From positions 3,573 through 67,572 of the forward strand of contig JAZQQF010000177.1 in assembly GCA_045628925.1 (NCBI GenBank): a stretch of 64,000 bases of DNA. The letters are read 5' to 3'. The position numbers and the translations under genes were made by a program. Positions 7,430 through 16,157 of this stretch are shown here, in pieces (position 1 is the stretch's first letter; every line of letters begins with the position of its first letter). The DNA is from UBA1774 sp045628925. GTDB lineage: Bacteria; Bacillota; Clostridia; Oscillospirales; Oscillospiraceae. The notes beneath the pieces are model-generated. The model was not told the DNA's origin. It did no database searches and was given only the letters and a program-made list of their open reading frames with translations.

Positions 7430-9034
7430 ATGACGAAAGCCCTTCTGAAAAAGCAGTTTCTGGAGCTGAATACCTTCTATTTCGTGGATAAACGAACCGG
7501 GAAGCATCGCTCCAAAGCAGGGACGGCGGGCTATATCCTGCTGTTCGCGTTCGTGTTTTTCTCCGTTGGCGTTGCCTTTTTCGGCATGGGGGACGCGCTG
7601 GCAGCCGTACTGTTCCCGGCAGGGATGGGCTGGCTGTTTTACGCGCTGATGGGGCTCATCTCCATGGTGCTGGGCGTTTTCGGCAGCGTGTTCAATACCT
7701 TTGCCATGCTCTACAAGTCGAAGGACAATGAGCTGCTGCTGAGTATGCCCATCCCGCCGGGGAAGCTCCTGCTGGTGCGGATGGTGGGCGTCTACGCCAT
7801 GAGTCTCCTTTACAGCGCGCTGGTATGGATCCCCACACTGCTGCAGGGCTGGCTGAAGGGCGACGCGAATGGGAAAAGCATCCTTTTCGGCATCCTGCTC
7901 CTGTTCGTAATCGCCATATTTGTGACAGTACTCACCTGTGCGCTGGGCTGGGTAGTCGCGCTCATTTCCGGCAGACTGAAAAACAAGAGCTTCATCACGG
8001 TAGTACTGACGCTGGCCTTCCTCGGCGTGTATTATTTCGTCTATTTCCGCGTGAGCAGTATGCTGGAATCCATCCTGATCCATGCCGACCGGGCGGCGGA
8101 GCTGGTGCGGTCGTGGCTGTATCCTATCTACATGATGAGCCTCGGCGCGGCTGGGGAAGCGCTGCCGTTTTTCATCTTCACTGCCATCACGCTGGCGATG
8201 GCGGCGCTCTGCGTGTTCATCCTGTCGCGGAGCTATACCCGCATCGTGACGACGGACAAGGGCAGCAAGAAGGCCGTATATACGGAAAAGACGGTGCGTG
8301 CCGGGAATGCGGACCGGGCGCTCCTGCGGAAGGAAGCGAAGCGTTTCCTCGGCAGCCCCACGTACCTCATGAACTGCGGCATCGGCGTGATCCTTCTGGT
8401 GCTGGCCTCGGCAGCTCTGCTGTTCAGCCCGGGGAAGGTCAGCGGTCTGATGGCGGCCCTGTCCGAAGCGGCGCCGCAGATCCTGACCGCGGTACCCGCG
8501 CTGGCGGTCTGCTTCGTCTGTCTGGGTATCGCCATGGATCCGGTGAGCGCCTGCAGCGTTTCCATCGAAGGGAAATACTTCTGGGTCACACAGAGCCTGC
8601 CCGTTACGGCGCAGCAGATCCTCCGCGCGAAGCTGAAGCTCCACACGCTGGTGAATCTCATTCCCGCCGTCCTGTGTCCGATCCTGCTGGGCTTCCTGCT
8701 CAGGACGGACGCGGTAACGATCGTGCTGGGCATCCTCACCGCGGCGGCCTTCGCGGTGCTGACAGGGGAGCTGGGCCTCCTTCTGGATCTGAACCGCCCG
8801 AACCTCACGTGGACGAATGAGACGGTCGTCGTGAAGCAGAGCGTCAGTGTTCTCATCGCGCTGTTCGGCGGAATGCTGCTGGCGGCTGTGCTGGGGCTTG
8901 GCGCCGTGTTCCTGATGAAATGGATGGAGCCGAACGTGTATCTGGTGATCGCTTTCGCGGTGCTGATGGGCGTATCCCGCGTCCTGTATCGGCGGCTGAT
9001 GCGGCACGGCGCGGAGGTTCTGGAGGAACTGTGA
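7430..9034 (+). CDS. ABC transporter permease (about 12 membrane segments)
   Basis: The protein has 534 residues with many hydrophobic helices distributed in two halves. A soluble basic segment follows the sixth or so helix (about residues 270-305, including LLRKEAKRFLGSP). This layout is common in two-component ABC exporters whose permease is a long single chain (EcsB or YthQ-like). It follows the ATPase by 3 bp with GGAGGG before its ATG. The substrate is unknown. The ECF promoter for the following sigma gene lies just beyond its stop, so read-through may also contribute to sigma expression. Confidence 0.85.
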   Translation: MTKALLKKQFLELNTFYFVDKRTGKHRSKAGTAGYILLFAFVFFSVGVAFFGMGDALAAVLFPAGMGWLFYALMGLISMVLGVFGSVFNTFAMLYKSKDNELLLSMPIPPGKLLLVRMVGVYAMSLLYSALVWIPTLLQGWLKGDANGKSILFGILLLFVIAIFVTVLTCALGWVVALISGRLKNKSFITVVLTLAFLGVYYFVYFRVSSMLESILIHADRAAELVRSWLYPIYMMSLGAAGEALPFFIFTAITLAMAALCVFILSRSYTRIVTTDKGSKKAVYTEKTVRAGNADRALLRKEAKRFLGSPTYLMNCGIGVILLVLASAALLFSPGKVSGLMAALSEAAPQILTAVPALAVCFVCLGIAMDPVSACSVSIEGKYFWVTQSLPVTAQQILRAKLKLHTLVNLIPAVLCPILLGFLLRTDAVTIVLGILTAAAFAVLTGELGLLLDLNRPNLTWTNETVVVKQSVSVLIALFGGMLLAAVLGLGAVFLMKWMEPNVYLVIAFAVLMGVSRVLYRRLMRHGAEVLEEL

Positions 9035-9061
9035 TACCTCGGAAAAAGTTTTTCAAAAACC

Positions 9062-9087
9062 TGTAACGAAACCGCCCCTGAACCGTC
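9062..9087 (+). promoter_or_regulatory. ECF sigma-type promoter (TGTAAC-N16-CGTC), likely autoregulatory
   Basis: TGTAAC at 9062-9067 and CGTC at 9084-9087 are separated by 16 bp. This matches the two-part promoter recognised by SigM/SigX/SigV-like ECF factors in Bacillota. It sits 34 bp before the sigma gene start, as expected for positive autoregulation. Confidence 0.65.
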
Positions 9088-9120
9088 TAACCCATGGAAA
9101 CAGAAAGGGGGTGATGATAG

Positions 9121-9603
9121 TTGGATTCGGAAAAGCTCTACGAGACCTGTTATCTGCAGGTCTATTCCTACCTGATGACGCTCTGCGGCGACCGATATCT
9201 GGCGGAGGAACTGACACAGGAGACCTTCCTGAAGGCGATGTCCGCCGCAGGGAAGTCCGCGTTCCGGGAAAAGTCGCAGGCGCTCACGTGGCTCTGCGCC
9301 ATCGCCAAGAATCTGTTTGCGGATGAAATGCGGCGGCGAAAGCGCTCTGCCGAGCTGCCGGAGGATATCTTATCCGGAGAGGATATCACATCGGCGGCGG
9401 AGGACGAGGATCTGAGTTTCCGCATCCATAAAGCCCTGCATTCGCTGGAGGAGCCTTATAAGGAGGTCTTTCAGCTGCGGGTCTTCGGGGAACTGCCCTT
9501 TGCGAAGATCGGCGCGCTTTTCGGAAAGACCGAGAACTGGGCAAGAGTCACCTATCATCGCGCCCGTCTGAAACTCATGGAAAGGATGGATGTACGTGAA
9601 TAA
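9121..9603 (+). CDS. ECF RNA polymerase sigma factor
   Basis: The protein has 160 residues, the size of a two-domain ECF sigma factor. Region 2 contains LCGDRYLAEELTQETFLKAM, the core-binding and -10 recognition helix, and region 4 contains the helix-turn-helix ending KIGALFGKTENWARVTYHRA. The start is TTG at 9121 with AAGGGGG upstream; an ATG-started frame just before it is out of phase. Its last codons overlap the anti-sigma gene by 14 bp, indicating coupling. An ECF-type promoter lies immediately upstream. It probably responds to envelope stress, judging from the membrane anti-sigma and the exported DUF4097 lipoprotein that follow. Confidence 0.9.
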   Translation: MDSEKLYETCYLQVYSYLMTLCGDRYLAEELTQETFLKAMSAAGKSAFREKSQALTWLCAIAKNLFADEMRRRKRSAELPEDILSGEDITSAAEDEDLSFRIHKALHSLEEPYKEVFQLRVFGELPFAKIGALFGKTENWARVTYHRARLKLMERMDVRE

Positions 9604-10576
9604 AGAATGCGCCGTCGTTCGGGATCTGCTGCCGCTCTACGTGGACGCGGTCTGTTCGGAAGGCAGCCGTGAGCTGGTGGAACAGCATCTGCAGGGCTGC
9701 AGTGAATGCACGGCGATATGGAAAAGCATGGGCAGCGACCTGCCCGAAAAGGCGCTGAACGAGGAGCTTTCCGGCGTACTCAAGCGGCAGGCAAAGCGCT
9801 TCAAACGCAGGAGCGCCCTTGCGGGGGCCATCATCGGCGGCATCCTGATGCTGCCTGTTCTCATCTGCCTCATCGTCATTCTCGCCTCCGGGCACGGTTT
9901 CGACTGGTTCTTTATCGTGCTTTCTTCGCTGCTGCTGGCCGCCAGCATCACCGTCGTGCCGCTGGCCGTAGCGGAGAACAAACTGTTCTGGACGCTGGCT
10001 TCTTTTCTCTTGACGCTGCTCCTGCTGCTGGGCGTCTGCTGCCGTACTTCCGGCGGGCGCTGGTTCTTTGTGGCGGCAACAGCCTGCACCTTCGGCCTTT
10101 CGGTGATCTTTCTGCCCATCGCCGTGAATCAGGAACCGCTGCGCCGGGCATTGGGAAATCAGAAGGGGCTTGCGGTCATGGCGGCGGACACGGTGCTGTA
10201 TGTTCTGATGATGGTGAGCATCGGCGTCTACGTCCGCAGCGCGGAATATGCATCCCTCGCTTACTGGATCTCGCTTCCGTTTGTCCTCTTTGCATGGGCG
10301 CTGTTTGCGCTCATCCGCTATCCGCGCTTCGGCGGGCTGATCAAGGGCGGCTTCTGCGTGATGCTCTGCGGTGCGTTTCTCTTCTTTGCAGAGCCGCTGG
10401 TGAACGGTCTGCTGGGGAATCCCGTTCCGCTGCCGGAATTTCATCCGCTGCGCTGGGCGCCGTCCACGCTGGACGGGAACGTGATGTGGACGATTTTACT
10501 TGCAAGTGTGATGATCGGTCTTGTGCTGATCGCAGCGGGACTAGTACGGCATGGGAGGAAACAGGATGAAACTTAA
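9590..10576 (+). CDS. Zinc-finger anti-sigma factor, multi-pass membrane protein
   Basis: The protein has 328 residues. The N terminus carries a zinc-finger anti-sigma motif: CAVVRDLLPLYVDAVCSEGS, then E-x-HLxxCxxC by residue 41. About six to eight hydrophobic segments follow, rather than the single helix of a simple anti-sigma factor. It should hold the preceding ECF sigma factor inactive at the membrane. The gene overlaps the sigma gene by 14 bp and the lipoprotein gene by 11 bp. GTG at 9596 is an alternative start. The signal sensed is unknown, but the polytopic domain could be the sensor. Confidence 0.8.
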   Translation: MYVNKECAVVRDLLPLYVDAVCSEGSRELVEQHLQGCSECTAIWKSMGSDLPEKALNEELSGVLKRQAKRFKRRSALAGAIIGGILMLPVLICLIVILASGHGFDWFFIVLSSLLLAASITVVPLAVAENKLFWTLASFLLTLLLLLGVCCRTSGGRWFFVAATACTFGLSVIFLPIAVNQEPLRRALGNQKGLAVMAADTVLYVLMMVSIGVYVRSAEYASLAYWISLPFVLFAWALFALIRYPRFGGLIKGGFCVMLCGAFLFFAEPLVNGLLGNPVPLPEFHPLRWAPSTLDGNVMWTILLASVMIGLVLIAAGLVRHGRKQDET

Positions 10577-11513
10577 AAAGATCGCCGTCCTGCTGGTGCT
10601 GACGTCCGTGTGCCTCTGCGGCTGCGCGTTGAGACCGGGCGGAACGGATCAGAAGCTCCTGTCCGCAGGCGGCCTGAACGGGGAATACTCCTTCGGCAGC
10701 GGCGAACTCACCGACAAGGTGGAGCGCATCGAGATCGAATGGTCGTCCGGTAAACTGGAGCTTGCGCAGCACGACGGAAATGCCATCCGCATCGAGGAGC
10801 GCTGCGGCGCGGAGCTGTCCGAGGAGCAGAAGGTACACTGGCGGGTAGACGGGACGACGCTGCGCATCTGGTTCAGCAAGCCGAATACGTTCGACCTGAT
10901 AAACCTCAATTCGGGCAAGAAGGAGCTGACCGTTACGCTGCCGGAAAGTCTGCGTCTGAATGCGGCGGAAATCAGCGTTGCTTCGGCGAAGGTTTGCGGA
11001 ACCGTAAATGCGGATAAGCTAACCGTGGATTCCTCCTCCGGCAGCATCGAGCTGACAACAGATGCTGCGGAGCTGGAAGTGGATACGGCCTCCGGCGACG
11101 CACGCATCCGCCACAGCGGCGAACTGAAAAAAGCTGACTTTGATACGGCCTCCGGCGCGGTCGATGCGGTGCTGGGGGATGTGGGCGAGCTGGGCGCCGG
11201 ATCCGCCTCCGGCAGGATGGCGATTTCAGCGCGCTCACTCGATACTGCAGAACTTTCCTCAGCCAGCGGAAATATTCGCCTTGCCTGCGAAAGCACCCCG
11301 GCCAATGTGGAGATCGACACCGCCTCCGGTTCGGTGGAGCTGACACTGCCGAAGAACGCGGATTTCCGCATGGAAGTCGATACCGCCAGTGGGAAATTCA
11401 GAAGCGAGATACCCCTTGCCATGCAGGATGACGAATACCTTGCCGGCAGCGGCAGGGGAGAAATTGAAATCAGCACCGCTTCCGGGGATATCACCCTGAA
11501 ATCTGGGAGCTGA
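10566..11513 (+). CDS. DUF4097 beta-helix lipoprotein
   Basis: The protein has 315 residues from ATG 10566, behind GGGAGGAAA. A lipoprotein signal peptide ends in the lipobox-like VCLCGC around residue 20. The rest is a chain of short beta-strand repeats with recurring [DT]TASG and SSGS turns spaced about 20 residues apart, the hallmark of the DUF4097 (adhesin-like) right-handed beta fold. Genes of this family commonly sit directly after ECF sigma and zinc-finger anti-sigma genes, as here. It is predicted to be anchored outside the membrane. Its biochemical role is not known. Confidence 0.85.
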   Translation: MKLKKIAVLLVLTSVCLCGCALRPGGTDQKLLSAGGLNGEYSFGSGELTDKVERIEIEWSSGKLELAQHDGNAIRIEERCGAELSEEQKVHWRVDGTTLRIWFSKPNTFDLINLNSGKKELTVTLPESLRLNAAEISVASAKVCGTVNADKLTVDSSSGSIELTTDAAELEVDTASGDARIRHSGELKKADFDTASGAVDAVLGDVGELGAGSASGRMAISARSLDTAELSSASGNIRLACESTPANVEIDTASGSVELTLPKNADFRMEVDTASGKFRSEIPLAMQDDEYLAGSGRGEIEISTASGDITLKSGS

Positions 11514-11526
11514 CAAAAGCTCACAC

Positions 11527-11557
11527 GCAGAGACAGGACAAATACGCCTGTCTCTGC
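11527..11557 (+). terminator. Intrinsic terminator of the ECF sigma operon
   Basis: GCAGAGACAGG pairs perfectly with CCTGTCTCTGC (11 bp, 9-base loop), followed by TATTCTCTTCC. It lies 13 bp after the lipoprotein stop. Confidence 0.75.
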
Positions 11558-11593
11558 TATTCTCTTCCTGTGAGCAGGAAAGGGGGCGCAGAA

Positions 11594-12835
11594 ATGGAAT
11601 GGATCACCTGTCTGAAAACCGTGCTGGCGCGCATCGAAGCAGAGCTGGAACAGGATCTGACGATCGAAGCGCTGGCGGCGGAAGTGAATCTCTCGCCCTA
11701 TTATCTGCAGCAGGGGTTCCAGATCCTGACGGGCTACGGCATCGGCGAATACGTCCGCTGCCGCAGGCTCTATGAGGCGGCGCGGACGCTGGTGAACACG
11801 GATGAAAAGGTCATCGACGTGGCTTACCGATACGGTTATGAAACCCCGGAGAGCTTCACCAAGGCGTTTACCCGCTTCCACGGCGTCAGCCCCACCGCTC
11901 TGCGGAAGGACCGCAGCCGGATGCGCCGCTTCCTGCCGCTCAATATTTCGATTGCGATCACAGGAGGGAACAAAATGGACTACAAAGTCGAATCGCTTCG
12001 CGGCTTCGCCGTAGTAGGCTTTCAGAAGGAGTTTTCCTATGAAAATTCCTACGCAGAGATCCCGAAATTTTGGGACGAGCTGGCTGAACGGTATCCCGCG
12101 CTGGGCGGCGTGCGGAGCGAAACGCCAGACAAGATGGAGAAGGCAATTCTCCGCTGGCGCATCGGCGAATTTGCCGCCTGCATCGACGACTTGGGGAACG
12201 GGAAGTTCCGCTATCTGGTAGCCGGAAAGTATGACGGCGGGGAGGTTCCGGAGGGGGTGACCGTATATCGCTTCCCGGATGGGGAGTGGGCAAAATTCCG
12301 CTCCGTCGGCCCCATCCCGGATGCGCTGCAGAGCCTGAACACACAGGTGTTCAAAGAATGGCTGCCGGGAAACGCGGAATATCAGCTGGCAGAGCCTTAT
12401 AATCTGGAATGGTATGGAATGGGCGACCCGTCTTCCGCCTCCTATGAAAGCGGCATCTGGGTGCCCGTGCGCCGCTGGAAGCAGGAGGCCAGGGAGCGCT
12501 GGGGCGAAACAGAGGCCTATCGGGAAAGTGAAAAACGCACGTCGAAACGCACAAAGCAGGAAAACGCGCAGATTAACGAGGGCCTGATGGCGATCTTCGC
12601 CCGCTTCGGCAGCCTGAAAAACGAAGCGCCCGACAGTCCGGCGGCACAGGCGCTGGCCGGGGAGCTGCAGGAATACATCACGCGGAATTTCTATCCCTGC
12701 ACAAATGACATCTTCGCCGGGCTGGGGGAGATGTACGTTTCCGACGAGCGTTTCCGGGAAAACATCGACCGGCGCGGCGGTGCGGGTACCGCGGCGTTTG
12801 CCGGTGAGGTCATCCGCATCTTCTGCCAAAAATAA
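11594..12835 (+). CDS. AraC HTH - GyrI-like - TipAS fusion regulator
   Basis: The protein has 413 residues from ATG 11594, preceded by AAAGGGGG. Residues 1-105 form a two-HTH AraC/XylS DNA-binding domain (LAAEVNLSPYYLQQGFQ, and VIDVAYRYGYETPESFTKAF). Residues about 120-290 look like the GyrI/Rob small-molecule binding fold (VESLRGFAVVGF, YRFPDGEWAKF). The last 120 residues match the TipAS antibiotic-recognition domain: RWGETEAYRESEKRT, FYPCTNDIFAGLGEMYVSD and RFRENIDRRGG. TipAS is normally attached to MerR-type regulators such as TipA and Mta. This protein is therefore likely a ligand-responsive activator of resistance or efflux genes. It is monocistronic between terminators. Confidence 0.85.
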   Translation: MEWITCLKTVLARIEAELEQDLTIEALAAEVNLSPYYLQQGFQILTGYGIGEYVRCRRLYEAARTLVNTDEKVIDVAYRYGYETPESFTKAFTRFHGVSPTALRKDRSRMRRFLPLNISIAITGGNKMDYKVESLRGFAVVGFQKEFSYENSYAEIPKFWDELAERYPALGGVRSETPDKMEKAILRWRIGEFAACIDDLGNGKFRYLVAGKYDGGEVPEGVTVYRFPDGEWAKFRSVGPIPDALQSLNTQVFKEWLPGNAEYQLAEPYNLEWYGMGDPSSASYESGIWVPVRRWKQEARERWGETEAYRESEKRTSKRTKQENAQINEGLMAIFARFGSLKNEAPDSPAAQALAGELQEYITRNFYPCTNDIFAGLGEMYVSDERFRENIDRRGGAGTAAFAGEVIRIFCQK

Positions 12836-12853
12836 AACCGTACTGGCGCACAA

Positions 12854-12887
12854 ACCGGCCGTTTCCGAGCTTTCGGAAACGGCCGGT
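12854..12887. terminator. Bidirectional terminator hairpin between convergent genes
   Basis: ACCGGCCGTTTCCGA pairs with TCGGAAACGGCCGGT across a 4-base loop (15 bp perfect), between the AraC-type gene and the convergent GH3 gene. The flanking T and A tracts are weak, but stem strength and position support termination in both directions. Confidence 0.7.
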
Positions 12888-12892
12888 GTTCG

Positions 12893-14914
12893 TTAATCCC
12901 AGACGGGAGCGCTGTGTATGGCTTTCCATGCGCTGCTTCGCTTCATCCCGGGCTGCAGCTTCATGCCGGGCCGCGCACCGCGAAGAGAAGCCGGAAGAAC
13001 CTCCAACCTATATCCGTAGTGCCTGAGGCCGAAGCCGCGGGCGTAGAGGATCTCATCGGTGAAGCGCCCGTTGCCGTCCAGCTTTGGGACGTTCACCGGC
13101 AGCGTGGCGGACGGTACGAAAGCGCCGAACAGCGCCTCCACGGCGGCGGGCAGATTCGGCCCGAAGGTCTTCGTTTCACCGTCAAATTCCGCGGGCATCT
13201 CCGCCATACCCTTGGCGCAGTAGGCAGCCAGCAGCGCGTCTGCGGCCTGATAGCGGGCAAGGTCATAGGGGAGATGGATACTGAGAACGGCGATCTGCTT
13301 CCCACATTCGTGGCTCATACGGGTGAGGCTGTCCAGAAACGCAGCCTGAAAACCGCCCGTCAGATCTGCTTCCTTATATGTCTCCACGGAAGCGACGACC
13401 GCGTCCGCTTCGCTGACGATATCCCGAAATTCATCTGCGCTGCGCCCCTGATAGCAGACGACGCTGCATTCCGCGCCTTCCGGCAGAAGCCCTTCGCTTT
13501 TCAGCCGTTTCAGCGCATATTCGATGGCGGGTACCTCATTAGAATACGAACAGAAGAAGCAGATCTGCCCGTTCTCCCCGATATCCAGCGGGAGCATCCC
13601 GTCGTTTTTCACCAGCGTGACCGTCTTTTCCGTGATCGCCCGCTCCGCGTCGTGGTTTGCTTTGCTGCCGACGGTTTCCAGCGCCCGGGCGATCTGCGCA
13701 TCCCGGTCATAGCTCCGGGAAAACAGGCCGCGCTCAATCTTCATGCGCAGGATGCGCAGCACCGATTCGTCGATGCGGCTTTGGGAAATGCGTCCGTCCC
13801 GCACCATATCCGCGATGCCGTTCACGTAATCCCGGCAATCAGCGACCGCAGAATCGGAGGACAGGCTCAGCGGCATGAGCAGGATGTCTACCCCGGCGTT
13901 GATGGCCAGCATTGCCGCGTCCAACCGGTCAAAGTGCGCGGCGATGGCGTCCATGGTCATGGCATCGGTACTGACGACGCCGTCAAAGCCCAGCGTTTTC
14001 CGCAGGATGCCGGTGATGATGGTGTAGGACAGAGTCGCGGGCAGCGTGATATCCCGCCCGTCCTGCTTCGATCTATATGTATCCGTTTCCACCTGCGGGA
14101 ACTGGATGTGCGCCGTCATGACCATGTCGGCCCCGGCCTCGATCCCGGCGCGGAAGGGCACAAGCTCACATTCCAGCAGTTCCGAAAGCGATTTGCCGAT
14201 GCAGGGGAGACCCGTGTGGCTGTCCACCGCCGTATCGCCGTGACCGGGGAAGTGCTTCAGCGCGGCGGCAACGCCGGAATCGTGCATACCTTTAATATAT
14301 GCGGTACCCATCACCGCAGCCAGCGCCGGGTCATCGGAAAAGCTGCGGACGCCGATGATGGGATTGGCCGGGTTGCTGTTCACGTCCATCACCGGGCCGA
14401 AATCCACGTTGACGCCCATCGCGTCCAGCTCGCTGCCCATGAGCGCGGCGGCGGCAAAGGTAGTGTCCGGGTCGCCGGATGCGCCCAGCGCCATGTTCCC
14501 GCAGAGGGTGCAGCCTGCCCCGAGACGGGTCACGTAGCCGCCCTCCTGATCGGCGGCGATGAGCATGGGGATGCCATGGGCGGAATCCAGCGCGGCGGCC
14601 TGCAGATCTGCCGTGAGGGCGGCGCCCGCAGCGGTACCGGCCAGATTGTCCGCAAACAGCGCGACGCCGCCGAAGCCGAATTGCCGGATCGCGTCCGCAA
14701 TGCCGCCGGGAAGGCTGGTCACATAACCGGAACCGTCAGCGTCCGTCCAGGTCTGGAAGGACGGCATGAGCATCTGGGCGATCTTTTCCTCCAGCGTCAT
14801 TTCCGCCAGCAGCGATCCGGCGTCCGGTTCCGGGGCAGCGCCTGCCGGGAGTGAGAAAATCAGCAGAATAAAGGAAAGCAGAAGCGCACTCAGGCGCAGA
14901 AAACGACGATTCAA
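12893..14914 (-). CDS. Secreted glycoside hydrolase family 3 (beta-N-acetylhexosaminidase-like)
   Basis: The protein has 673 residues with an N-terminal signal peptide (hydrophobic LSALLLSFILLIFSLPAGA). The catalytic TIM barrel carries KHFPGHGDT followed by DSHTGLP, diagnostic of the NagZ-type subgroup of GH3. The nucleophile aspartate is probably in GVVSTDAMTM. After residue 400 comes a second alpha-beta domain, as in longer two-domain family members. It would cleave terminal beta-linked N-acetylglucosamine from peptidoglycan fragments or glycans outside the membrane. It is transcribed alone from a promoter at 14971-14999, divergent from the secretion-locus sigma gene. Confidence 0.85.
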   Translation of the reverse strand: MNRRFLRLSALLLSFILLIFSLPAGAAPEPDAGSLLAEMTLEEKIAQMLMPSFQTWTDADGSGYVTSLPGGIADAIRQFGFGGVALFADNLAGTAAGAALTADLQAAALDSAHGIPMLIAADQEGGYVTRLGAGCTLCGNMALGASGDPDTTFAAAALMGSELDAMGVNVDFGPVMDVNSNPANPIIGVRSFSDDPALAAVMGTAYIKGMHDSGVAAALKHFPGHGDTAVDSHTGLPCIGKSLSELLECELVPFRAGIEAGADMVMTAHIQFPQVETDTYRSKQDGRDITLPATLSYTIITGILRKTLGFDGVVSTDAMTMDAIAAHFDRLDAAMLAINAGVDILLMPLSLSSDSAVADCRDYVNGIADMVRDGRISQSRIDESVLRILRMKIERGLFSRSYDRDAQIARALETVGSKANHDAERAITEKTVTLVKNDGMLPLDIGENGQICFFCSYSNEVPAIEYALKRLKSEGLLPEGAECSVVCYQGRSADEFRDIVSEADAVVASVETYKEADLTGGFQAAFLDSLTRMSHECGKQIAVLSIHLPYDLARYQAADALLAAYCAKGMAEMPAEFDGETKTFGPNLPAAVEALFGAFVPSATLPVNVPKLDGNGRFTDEILYARGFGLRHYGYRLEVLPASLRGARPGMKLQPGMKRSSAWKAIHSAPVWD

Positions 14915-14970
14915 AGCAGGACCCTTCCTTTCGTTTTTCAGACTGCCGCGGCAGCCTGCATGGCGAATTT

Positions 14971-14999
14971 ATCTTACCCTTTACGACCGATTTTTGCAA
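14971..14999 (-). promoter_or_regulatory. Sigma-A promoter of the GH3 gene
   Basis: Leftward TTGCAA, 17 bp, TAAGAT, 57 bp upstream of the GH3 start. The rest of the 296-bp divergent region (14915-15210) is AT-richer than its surroundings and holds no other feature I can define. A rightward TTGTGA / TATTAT pair near 15082-15108 has a poor 15-bp spacing. Confidence 0.5.
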
Positions 15000-15210
15000 G
15001 CGGTGCAATCTGCCGAAAAAACACTGCTTTTGTCTGCGAATATCGGAAATCAGCGAAATTCAACTTGCTATTCGCACGGAGTTGTGATAGAGTGGCTAAT
15101 AATATTATGGTATTTAATAGGGATGGAGCAAGCACCGGAAGATAGGAACAGATTTACCGGAAAATTTGCGGAAACCGCGTAACTTTCCTTTTGGAGAGGA
15201 GGTATTCAGG

Positions 15211-15669
15211 TTGGATGGCGAAGAGATCGTCAGAACGTATTCAGATATGGTCTACCGGATCGCGCTGCGATACGTTCGGAATCCGGATGATGCGGAAGAC
15301 GTCTATTCTGAAACCTTCCTGACATACTTTAAAAAGGAACGCAGCTTCGAGAGCGAAGAACACCGCAAGGCGTGGCTCATCCGTGTGACCATCAACTGTG
15401 CCAAGGACCTGCTGGGGAACACCCGGTATACCGAGGAGATCAATGAGGAACTGCTCGGCGCGGCAGAGGAACGGCCCACGGAAGAAATACTCAGCCTTCG
15501 GGAAGCGATCGAAAAGCTGCCGACCCAGCAGAAGGAAGTCATCACGTTGTTTTATCTGCAGGACCTTTCGGTCCGTCAGATCGCGGAGATCCTCGGCAAA
15601 ACCGAAAACAGCGTCAAGGTCGCGCTGCATCGGGCGAGGGAACACCTCCGCGGGCTACTGGAGGAGTGA
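15211..15669 (+). CDS. ECF-type sigma-70 family factor heading the secretion locus
   Basis: The protein has 152 residues, starting at TTG 15211 with GGAGAGGAGG upstream; a longer reading from 15166 lacks such a site. Region 2 has YRIALRYVRNPDDAEDVYSETFLTYF and region 4 has IEKLPTQQKEVITLFYLQDLSVRQIAEILGKTENSVK (quoted only to locate the domains, residues about 15-45 and 100-135). It resembles SigM/SigV-like ECF factors. It lies directly before a small protein gene and the pilin gene, so it may control the secretion locus or itself. No zinc-finger anti-sigma gene is present next to it. The neighbouring 144-aa protein is the only candidate partner. Confidence 0.85.
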   Translation: MDGEEIVRTYSDMVYRIALRYVRNPDDAEDVYSETFLTYFKKERSFESEEHRKAWLIRVTINCAKDLLGNTRYTEEINEELLGAAEERPTEEILSLREAIEKLPTQQKEVITLFYLQDLSVRQIAEILGKTENSVKVALHRAREHLRGLLEE

Positions 15670-15671
15670 GC

Positions 15672-16106
15672 ATGGATGACCTGAGCGTCAAAGAGAAGAT
15701 CGTCAACGCGATGGCAGAACCGCGTGCGCCCGATGCACTGGTCGAGCGGATGGTGCAGCGCGTGAAAGCCATTGAAACAGGCCGCCGGGCGGAGGAACAG
15801 CTCCGCAGCGAAGGCGGCGAACCGCAGCCGGAAGCGCGGACGATGCTGGCCGCCGAGAGTATCGTCGGGCGGCTGATGCAGCGAACGCCCCCGCCGGATG
15901 GTGTGACCGGTGCGCAGATGGCACGTCAGCTGAAAGAACAGCCCCGGTTCCGGGAACTGGTCGAAAGCGACGCGGATCTGCTGAACGGACTGACCAGCGG
16001 ACGGCTGCTGAAAAAACTGGGCGCCTCGAAAGAAACGGTGCGGGAAGCCGGGATCACACCCGTGATCAGAAACGACAAGCCCCGCCGCCAAGGCCCCGGA
16101 ATCTGA
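15672..16106 (+). CDS. Small soluble protein of unknown function, coupled to the sigma factor
   Basis: The 144-residue protein starts at ATG 15672, 2 bp after the sigma stop and with GGAGGAG in front; GTG 15666 is an alternative that overlaps the stop. It is hydrophilic, with no membrane segment and no cysteine zinc finger. It has an N-terminal helical region (SVKEKIVNAMAEP), a proline-rich middle and a basic C terminus (NDKPRRQGPG). It is 51 bp upstream of the pilin gene. Position suggests an anti-sigma or accessory role, but I recognise no domain. Confidence 0.6.
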   Translation: MDDLSVKEKIVNAMAEPRAPDALVERMVQRVKAIETGRRAEEQLRSEGGEPQPEARTMLAAESIVGRLMQRTPPPDGVTGAQMARQLKEQPRFRELVESDADLLNGLTSGRLLKKLGASKETVREAGITPVIRNDKPRRQGPGI

Positions 16107-16157
16107 AATCGTTATCCCATTGCAAGTTACAATGTATATTAGTTGGAGGAAAAGAAC

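Noticed and set aside
6473..9007. An 844-codon open frame on the minus strand
   Set aside because: It is opposite the ABC transporter genes. It is rich in His, Gln and Arg with no recognisable domain, typical of antisense frames in GC-rich coding DNA.
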